Source: Methanobacteriota archaeon (GTDB lineage Archaea; Thermoplasmatota; Poseidoniia; Poseidoniales; Thalassarchaeaceae). From it: a stretch of DNA of 64,000 bases. The position numbers and the translations under genes are program-made. Location: the NCBI GenBank assembly GCA_002727275.1, contig PBWO01000034.1:10745-74744 (forward strand), read 5' to 3'. The notes beneath the pieces are model-generated. The model was not told where the DNA came from, ran no database searches, and saw only the letters and a list, made by a program, of their open reading frames with translations. Shown piece after piece: positions 7,192-16,200 of the stretch (position 1 is the stretch's first letter; every line of letters starts with the position of its first letter).

Positions 7192-10122
7192 GTGCATACG
7201 AGCAGTACGCCGAATGTTCTCCCTTGCAAAGCCCGCCTAGGCCTGATGGTCGCCTTGGTGCTTTTGACTCCCGTTTTCTCACCTCTTAGTGGACCCTCCG
7301 AACTCAATAATTCCGAGCCGCTGATGGCCCAAGAGGAAATCGAACTGAAGATGTATACGCTCTATTTGGCCTCGCAGAACACATCGGCTGGAGGTGACGG
7401 CTATATCACAACCGAGGTGCCTGAATCAGGCGGCCAAGACTCGGCCAGTGCTCTCGATACTGAGATAGATTTCAGATCTAGCGACATGCTGTCCTCCCTA
7501 GTGATCCACGGCAGATCCCAGCACGGTAGTTCTGGATCCTATTATGTCCCACTCGATTTGTTTCTCAGGGCTACTGGGCCTAACGGAGCGACGGTAGACT
7601 GGACTATCACTCTGAAGGCAGGAGGCTCTCAAGTCGGAACTGCCTCTTGGAGCACTGATGCATGCACTCAGGGAATTACTAACAGTTGCAGCTTTGACCA
7701 CGAAGAACTCGACGTCGAACTAGAGGGCCAGTCGTTCACTGTAAGTAAGGACGAGATGCTCGAAATCTCGATTTCTGCTGAGATGAGCGGCTGTGATGGC
7801 GGTTCGTTCCCGGGAGGCTCTAGTTGTGAGGCAGAGGTTGCTTGGAACGAGATAGATGGAGAACCAGACAGATTCTCACAGATTGAAGTAGAGGCCAATG
7901 CGATTTCGAACAGCTTGGTACTCCTGCAGAGAGAGGGAGCAGAACTGGCAGAAGGACCAGAACTGGACTGGTATCCCAACGACATACTGTCCGACAGATC
8001 GATGCAGTTCACTTTCGATGTTAAGAGCGCCTTTGGCAGGTATGATATCGAATCGACACGACTACTCATGCGTGACCCCAACGGAGTATATCGAATTGAC
8101 CACATCATTAACGAAGATGACGAAGACATCGAGGACACTAGCCAGGGGATATTCGGCGAGTATATGTGGACATACCCGGGAGGCTTGCCAGCCGGCGAGT
8201 ATTCTGTTGAACTGGAGATAACAGACATTCAGGGTAATGATTTCTTGATTGAGCACGAGCCGATAGAGATGCACCAATGGGGCGTCTCGCTCAATCATCG
8301 AAAGGACTGGACAACTGAGTATATTGCACCAGGTCAGACTACTGCAGTTGAACTTCAATTAGTGCACAAGGGCGACTCCACTAAGTCGATGGAAGTTGAA
8401 ATTGAAGTATTGACTAACTTAGGAAGCTCGTGGATTCTCGAGTTTGACTCTCCCGGAGGGTATACTCTCAACGCGGGTGGAGATATTCTCAACCCTATTC
8501 TCACCCTTACCGCACCAGATGACCTGACCGGCACCCCTGAGAGCATTGAGATCAGGGCTGTGGCGGAGGCAGAAGTGGACAGCGTCCTACAAGTTGTCCA
8601 CCAAGATATCTTACAACTTGATATTGAGAAGATGGATGTCTTCCAACCTCCAGAAGTCTCTGTTTGGAACGAAGAACACGATGTACAGATGGCCAACTCA
8701 ACAAGGCCAGATGACTTCGACCAGACTGCACCTAGATATGTCGAGTATGGAGAATTTACTCCATTCCTATTGGAAATTTTCAACACTGGATTTGACGCCG
8801 ATACTTTCCGAGTAGATATACTACAGAGGGCCAAGTCAATCATCCAAATCTATGATAATGATACCGGACAAAGAATCCTCGAGGACGAGGGCGACGGGAC
8901 TTTCCACACAGCAATCCTTGGGCGCCACTCTACCCAAGTCCTACTGTTTAACGTCAAACCATCTTCAGATCGAGATGACCCCGACATAGGCCAAATAGAG
9001 ATTGAGATTATCAGCGAAGGAAATTCTACACTCCGAACAACTGTCGCATTCACAATCCAGAGGACCTTTGGAATCCACGCAGAAGTTTCTCAAGACTGCG
9101 ATGGCACCCCTCTAGGTCACATACGGGTTTCTCTTTGCTCTCCGGGTTCGAGTAACGCCGTCGTTGACTTCAGGGTCAGAGTTACAAACAGTATGACAGG
9201 AGGTGAATCCGCAACTTGGTGGAGAATACAGAACCCCTCATCATTGCAAGAGAACTTAGACAATGATCCAGCATATGGGCAATGGCAGTTCACTATCACC
9301 GACGATACAGGTGACTCAGTGCCTAGGGTCTCACTGGGTCCTGGGGACTTTACTGAGATATTCGTTACCGCGGTTTTAACCAATCAGGTTGTAGCAGGTA
9401 ATCATACGATATATCTCAGAGTGATCGAGGATATCGATGACGATGATGCTAGGTATTTCGATCTCCCAATTGTCTTTGAGATTGAGTCCGGAGAGCCTGC
9501 GTTGCAGATTGTCCAAGTATCGCCGAATTATGAATTACTCCCGGGTGAGGCTTACACGCTGCAACTTAAAGTCAAGAACAATGGCAATGGTCCACTCACA
9601 GTCCTGCTAGATGCTGAGGTAGAGCAATCTGGCTGGACAGTCGACATAGATGGCCCCTCGGGCTCCCCATTGATTGAGTTGGGCGCTTTTGAAGAGTCTA
9701 CATTCAATCTAGAAGTAACCGTCCCAGAGTCTGCAAATAATGGTGATAAAATCCCTGTTTTGGTTTCAGCCACTCCATTTGACACCGAACAGAGTTGGCC
9801 CGACGAATATACTGCTGAAATTTCCGTTACAATGACCGTTGGAATTTCCTCTTTACTAGACATTCTAATCAACGAGATTTCTCATCCTAGAATCTCGACG
9901 ATGATAGTTGCATTAGTTGGAATTCTCCTTCTATTTGCTGGGATTCAAAGTGGAATAAACCGTAGAAGATGGACTTCCCACTTGGCTTATCTTGAGTCTT
10001 TAGGAGGGGACGAAGATGATGATTTGGAAGAAGAAGATGAGGATTCAATCCCTGCTCCTGTCACTACATTTGAGGAAGAAGATTCGGATGATTATGACGA
10101 TGACGAGATAGAACTTGTCTGA
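7192..10122 (+). CDS. Large secreted, membrane-anchored surface protein with NEW3-like beta domains
   Basis: 976 aa. An N-terminal hydrophobic segment (LGLMVALVLLTPVFSPL) reads as a signal sequence, about 860 residues of beta-rich extracellular sequence follow, and a single C-terminal membrane helix (about 902-922, STMIVALVGILLLFAGIQ) precedes a ~50-residue very acidic cytoplasmic tail. Segments such as EYIAPGQTTAVELQLVHKGD and LLPGEAYTLQLKVKNNGNG resemble NEW3/CARDB-type domains that pack as stalks. No catalytic motif is seen. GTG at 7192 is the best start. The gene is followed after 82 bases by the 2985-aa protein on the same strand with the same plan, so the two may be expressed or act together. 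Precise function unknown. Confidence 0.75.
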   Translation: MHTSSTPNVLPCKARLGLMVALVLLTPVFSPLSGPSELNNSEPLMAQEEIELKMYTLYLASQNTSAGGDGYITTEVPESGGQDSASALDTEIDFRSSDMLSSLVIHGRSQHGSSGSYYVPLDLFLRATGPNGATVDWTITLKAGGSQVGTASWSTDACTQGITNSCSFDHEELDVELEGQSFTVSKDEMLEISISAEMSGCDGGSFPGGSSCEAEVAWNEIDGEPDRFSQIEVEANAISNSLVLLQREGAELAEGPELDWYPNDILSDRSMQFTFDVKSAFGRYDIESTRLLMRDPNGVYRIDHIINEDDEDIEDTSQGIFGEYMWTYPGGLPAGEYSVELEITDIQGNDFLIEHEPIEMHQWGVSLNHRKDWTTEYIAPGQTTAVELQLVHKGDSTKSMEVEIEVLTNLGSSWILEFDSPGGYTLNAGGDILNPILTLTAPDDLTGTPESIEIRAVAEAEVDSVLQVVHQDILQLDIEKMDVFQPPEVSVWNEEHDVQMANSTRPDDFDQTAPRYVEYGEFTPFLLEIFNTGFDADTFRVDILQRAKSIIQIYDNDTGQRILEDEGDGTFHTAILGRHSTQVLLFNVKPSSDRDDPDIGQIEIEIISEGNSTLRTTVAFTIQRTFGIHAEVSQDCDGTPLGHIRVSLCSPGSSNAVVDFRVRVTNSMTGGESATWWRIQNPSSLQENLDNDPAYGQWQFTITDDTGDSVPRVSLGPGDFTEIFVTAVLTNQVVAGNHTIYLRVIEDIDDDDARYFDLPIVFEIESGEPALQIVQVSPNYELLPGEAYTLQLKVKNNGNGPLTVLLDAEVEQSGWTVDIDGPSGSPLIELGAFEESTFNLEVTVPESANNGDKIPVLVSATPFDTEQSWPDEYTAEISVTMTVGISSLLDILINEISHPRISTMIVALVGILLLFAGIQSGINRRRWTSHLAYLESLGGDEDDDLEEEDEDSIPAPVTTFEEEDSDDYDDDEIELV

Positions 10123-10158
10123 GACCTCTGTGATACCTGTCCGAACGACGCTCCATTC

Positions 10159-10168
10159 GTCTTAAGAC
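10159..10168. promoter_or_regulatory. Perfect palindrome GTCTTAAGAC upstream of the 2985-aa gene
   Basis: Ten-base perfect palindrome with a CTTAAG core, ending 36 bases before the GTG at 10205. The CTTAAG core lies at nearly the same distance from the start (38 versus 39 bases between) as in the inverted repeat before the preceding surface gene at 7192. Could be chance; a candidate shared site. Confidence 0.25.
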
Positions 10169-10192
10169 CCTAACTTTCTGCCATAGGCAGTA

Positions 10193-10200
10193 AGGGGTGA
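10193..10200 (+). promoter_or_regulatory. Ribosome-binding site of the 2985-aa protein
   Basis: AGGGGTGA four bases before the GTG at 10205; it supports that non-ATG start. Confidence 0.6.
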
Positions 10201-10204
10201 CGTA

Positions 10205-13200
10205 GTGCTAACCATTAGAGCCGAATATACGAGCCAAAAGCTACCTCAAAAGCGAAGGTCAGCAATCCTCTTCACCATCATTCTGTTACTGTCTTCTCAC
10301 GCAGCCTTCCAATTTGGACAATGGGAGGCGTTGGCGAGTACCGATGCCGATGGCGATGGTCTAACCTATGGCCTTGAGTTCTACATCAACACCCAGCCGC
10401 AGGACTGGGATTCAGACAACGATGGACTGCCTGACGGTTGGGAGTGGCAGTATGGCCTAGATCCTCTATCGCCGTCCGGAGACAACGGCTCTACAGGAGA
10501 TCCCGATGGGGACGCATTCACCAATCTCAACGAATACCAATATGCAATTCCGAGTGGTTGGGATTCCCCTTCTACTCCTACTGTTCTTGACAATGGAGTT
10601 TGGTGGAACGGGACCGTCCCCGTAAGGCAATGGGATGAAGAGAGCGCCATGCAGATTATCCAAGGATCAGGCTCTGATGGATTCGACGAAGATCCGATGG
10701 GGAATATCTGTAATGACCAGATGGATAATGACAAGGACGGATTGGTGGATACTCAAGACCCTGATGGGGATGGGGATGCAGACTGTAGTAGCGACGACGA
10801 CGATGGTGATGGCCTAATTGATGAGGATCCAGATGGATGGGATACCGATGGCGATGGCATGCCTGATGCATGGGAGGTCGCCAATAATCTCGATCCGACT
10901 TCCAATTCCAATATGGATGGGGCAAATGGAGACCCAGACGGCGATGGCCTTGGTAACCTCTGGGAATACGTCAACCCCGCCTGGGGGACCCGAAATGGAT
11001 CAACTAACCCTCCTACGCAGTATTTCCGCCCGGGCCCATTCAACATGACAGCAACCGAGTCCCCTTGCAATCCAATTCTGGGACTTGGTCCTGGGGGTTG
11101 CCTTATTTTCACTGCAGAAGTCGACGGAATTACTCAGACCGATCCAAATAACAATGACACTGATGGAGATGGATTGAACGATTCCTATGAGGCCCTAGTT
11201 CTGCTAACGGATCCCACTTCGGTTGACACCGATGGCGACGGAATCTCGGATGGCGTAGAGGTCAATGGAGCATATGGCAACCCTCCCCAGGCCACAGACC
11301 CTAGGAATAACAACACTGATGGCGATCAATTTGACGACGGAGAAGAAGATGTCAATGGTAACGGAATTGTTGACACTGGCGAGACAGATCCGACACGAAT
11401 TGAAGACTCAGGCGACTTCGATGGTGATGGAATTGACAATTGGGAAGAGAACATGACCTGTACTCTGTGGAATGTGTCTGATACTGATGGGGGCGGCGTC
11501 AATGATGGCGACGAACTAGACTTCGGTCACCTGACCGATCCCTGCCTCTCAACTGTCGAGGTGGAACTAACAATCACTAATTGGGATGCACTCAACTCAG
11601 AACTAACTCTGAACTCGACTTTGGAACTTAACCCATCTCCGGAGGATTGGAGGCAGAATAATGCCCCTATGGGGTACTATCTTTCCTCTAATGGTAATTT
11701 GACTGCATTCAGGTATGAGACCATGGTTCAGAATACTTTGAGGAACGTTGACGTGGACAAACCGGCCGACGCCGATAGCGTTATTTTTGTCAATTTCTCT
11801 TGGTGCTGGGATGCTAGTCCGAACGCCACAAATGAGCCCAAATGCGATGATGACTACGCCGATACTGATGGAGATGGACTGGCAGACTGGGAAGAGTTTC
11901 TCAGTACTTGGGGATATATCTCTCATCCGAACCTGTACGATACCGATGATGACGGAGTCGATGACTTAACCGAAATTCTGGAAGATACGGACCCAAACAA
12001 TCCTTGCGATAATCTGCTCGATTCAGATGGTGATGGATTGAACAATTACTTTGAGAATACTACCGGGTGTCAGTTAATTTTCGGAGTAGGTGGCAATGGC
12101 ACCATAGATACATACTACACTTTGTGGAATGTCTCTGATACTGATAATGGAGGCGTAGCCGACGGCCAAGAATACCTCGATGGGACGAATCCACAGAATA
12201 ATTCCTTCGATGATCTCAATCCTGTGGATACCGATGGTGATGGAATACCAGACACCATTGAGCAACAACTTGGTACCGATTGGAGAGATCCAGATACAGA
12301 TGGAGGAGGCATCCCAGATGGCCAAGAATGCACCTCTGAATTCTGGGATATTGGATGTTTGAATTCAGCTGGAGACCCCTGGGATCCTTCTGATGATATC
12401 AATGCCAACGAGCTATATTTCACTGTAACGAACTTGACCTCAGATCTCGATTATGGGGTCCAGCAATACTGGAGATGGCACACTTACGATTACTACACCG
12501 GTGTATCTTGGGGAGTCAACAACACCCTAGTTGGCAATACTCAGATGACCTTTGAGTGGTCCACCACCCAAGGTGTCGCCGACTCTAGTTTCTGGGGCGT
12601 GAATGGTTCTGAACTGAATTTATGGCAAATAGATTACGAGAGCGGAGTTCTTGGCCCCGGGGTGGAACTGATTGCCCCATATAATTCCGTTAATTACTCA
12701 AGTTGGCAAGATAGCAATGCAGGTATGAATTTCTCAAACTACACTCGTGACATTATTATCGATCAATCCTATGTTGACACCTTATTCGTAACTTCACCTA
12801 CAGTAATTCTCGGCCCTCACATCATCGATAACTCGACCGCTTTCTCAGGAAGTCCCTACGCATTTGACATCCCCGATCATTCATCTAACAAGTCATACGT
12901 CTATGGGATCACAATGGATGTGATCAACGACTCCGGTGCCTTCACTGCTTGGGAAAAAGTTCTCGCCATACAGAACTTCCTAATCAACGGAAATAGCACA
13001 CTCAATTTTACACTCAACCATGATGGATCCGGAAGGAACGATGATCATCCAATTGGCTCCCCTGAGAGGGATCTAGCTCACTGGATTCTGAACACCACTA
13101 GAGAAGGAAGTTGTGATGAATTTACAACAGTGTTTTCAGTTATGCTTAGGGTTGCTGGCCTACCTACTAGAAAGGTTACAGGATTTACTGGGGGAACTTG

Positions 13201-16200
13201 GACAGGAAAGTCATTCGAAGTTTATGGCAAAGATTTCACCTCATGGGTAGAGGTTCACATGGAGGCAAATCAGAATCAGGGAGGATTGGATATGGGCTGG
13301 ATTCCATTTGAGGCCTGCCCTAACTCTGCACCTGTAGAAATTGTTCAGCAGGATTGGGGTCCTTTGTGGTATGAGAGAGATTTGTCTTCGGGCGATATTT
13401 GGATGAATGGAACTCTGCAATTCGTAGAAAATGCAACTCCTGCAGATAATATCTCAATTGAAATGTATCTAGTCCTAACGAATGAGACCGCGAATGTACC
13501 CGGTGGTGCGGCAGTTTCTGAACATCTCGTGGCATCAGGAGTCACTGATGCTAATGGTTCATTCAACCTGAATGGCACACCTTCAGAAGTAATCGATCCC
13601 GGCTATGGATCTCTAGTCCTGTATGTGCATGAACGTACATACATCTCATCCCAAGGAATTTCCGATTCTTGGACACTGAATATCTCTGACGATGTCTCAA
13701 TCAGCATCAGAGAGCCCACTCCGGTCGTTGAACCGATGCTAGGTGCGGGTGTGGAAACTCTGCTTGTAGGGGATCTTTCTTGGGCAAGTTCACCATACAC
13801 AGATCCAACACAATTGGATGACTTGCAAGTGGTTCTGAATTACACCACTACTGTAGATGGTCCAGTCAGCCTAATTTCCAATCTAGGAGCAGGTGGATAC
13901 TACGAGTTCTCAATTCCAATCAATGAGTCCGAACCTCTTGGTCTGATGAACGCCTCAATCGGATTCTTCGGTTGGCATCAGGACGACCTCAACAACGCCT
14001 CATCTCCCTCTTATCACGTCCGCCCTAATAGTCTCGATTTCCAGTTCAACATCACCCCTGCTCCTAATCTGACTATCACCTTAGAGGGGCCCGGATTGAA
14101 CAGTAGTATCCTAGAGATTGACTCTAGTATATACTTGAATGGATCTGTGTTAAGCAGAGACCCAAGTTCAGATCCATTGAATGGTACTTTGACCTTGAAG
14201 ATGAGGAGGGCCAATACGAATGGCGCCTACGTCGCTCTCACATCATGGTACCTCAATGACAGTAACTGGACCTCCATTGCAGGAGAGTTTTCATTGGTTT
14301 GGCAATTCTCTGCCCAGAGCGTCCCATTACCTGCTGGAGAAGTTCAGGTAAAGTTGGAATTCGATTCCGATGGCCTATATGCTAATGATCAAGCGACATT
14401 CACTGACCAATATGGAATCAGGAGTTTTGTAAACTTCAATTACCAACTTGAACCAGTTCCTCGTGGGACCCCTACAAATATCGAGGTCCTATTGACAGAT
14501 CACACCAATTCTTCTCTAGCCCAATTCATTGGTGAATACAGTCTAGAATTGAATGGCTCAGTGGTGTGGAACGCCACTGACCCAATCGATTTACCAAGGC
14601 TCGGAGTACAGTTCACTGCTCCCTCGGAAATGTTTGCTGGTGATTACACCTGGGAGTTGAGTTACAATGGCTCCACTTGGCTTCGTCCAGCTACAACTTC
14701 TGAAGTAATTAGAATTCAGGGACAGGCAAATGCGACGGTACAGTTGGGGCTGGAATGGACTCCTCGCGGCTCATCTAATTGGGTCTCAGGATTCGCCAAT
14801 GATATCTTCCATGATACTGCAATTACAGGAAACAATTCCTCTATTGTGGTCCGTCTGCTGGTACCTTCTGATCTCCCGGACGCCCCGGATGGCTCACCAG
14901 CTCCTCCGAATACGAGGAGACTGGCTTCCGGCTGGATTGATCAGAATACAGGAGGCTACAATCTTAGTTTTGAAATGCCTGAAGGGGTGGGCTCAGGAGT
15001 TTACCAACTTGAGGTGATTCTTGATTTCAACTCTAATCCACCAGCCGGCGGCGTATACTACAAACTGGAAGATGGGGTTTCTTACCGTGCTGGAATCCAA
15101 ACCGAGTTTGTTGTCGAATCCACTCCTTCGGATATCATTGTAGTCGCCGGTTCAACAATGCAAGTAAACGCCACTATCTCTGATGTTGAAGACAAATCAA
15201 TTTTGGAAGGCATACTTGCTCAGATTTACTTTGATTGGGGAGGATCTTCACAGCAATTACTTCAGAACCAAACAACCGGTTCTGATGGAATAGCACAATT
15301 CTCACCCACAATCCCTGCAGACACTGCTCCAGGTTTCTACACTGTTCGAGTCCATGCCCCTGATGATATCTTGGATCCACTGAGTTTAGAGGGAGCAGGC
15401 CGTTGGCTAGGGAACGATAGTTTTGTCAATCTCACAGTGCAAGTGGCTAGTTTGGTACAGATTGACAGCATTCCTCCCGAAGTTACTGCAGGCCAAGTAT
15501 TCTCAATGAGCGGAAGAGTCCTCGATGGGGTAGACAGTAACCGTTCAGTAGATGGTCCCATGGCGCTGGAAGTATTCTTCTTGGGCGACTCTTCTGAGAC
15601 TCTAATCAACAGCGTAAATACTGCAAGTGATGGAAGTTTCAATATTTCAGTCCCCACAGATCCTCTGGCCGACGGAGTAAGTAGTGGTACGAAAACAGTC
15701 GTTGTCAGTGTGATTAACGGCAGCTCCCCGTTTTATCTGACTGGTACTGGAAACGCTCCAATTCTAGTTCGAGGCGTCACTCAATTTGTTGAAAAGACTC
15801 CAATAATTAACACGGTCGTAGATAGAGGCTCTTCGATCAGTTTCGGAGCCAGATTGGTCGAATCAAGCGACAATGACAAGCAATTGGGCAACTTCACAGT
15901 TGCAGCCAAGTTCCATGATACTTGGTTATCCGAAATTCAGACTAATGATGCCGGAATTGCAAACTTCTCATTCAATGTCCCTCATTCGCACCCTCTAGGC
16001 CTAATCGTAGTAACTCTGTTATTCAATGGTTCATCCAATCTACATTCCTCTGGTACGGTAATTACTACTATCACTGTTAGATCTCCAACCAATTTGACAA
16101 TCGATCCGATTCTGGCAAACCCGACCGCAGGAGATACTTTCACAATTAGCGGCTCTTTAACTTCGAGCAATGGCTCCGGAATCATCGATCGTAATGGCAA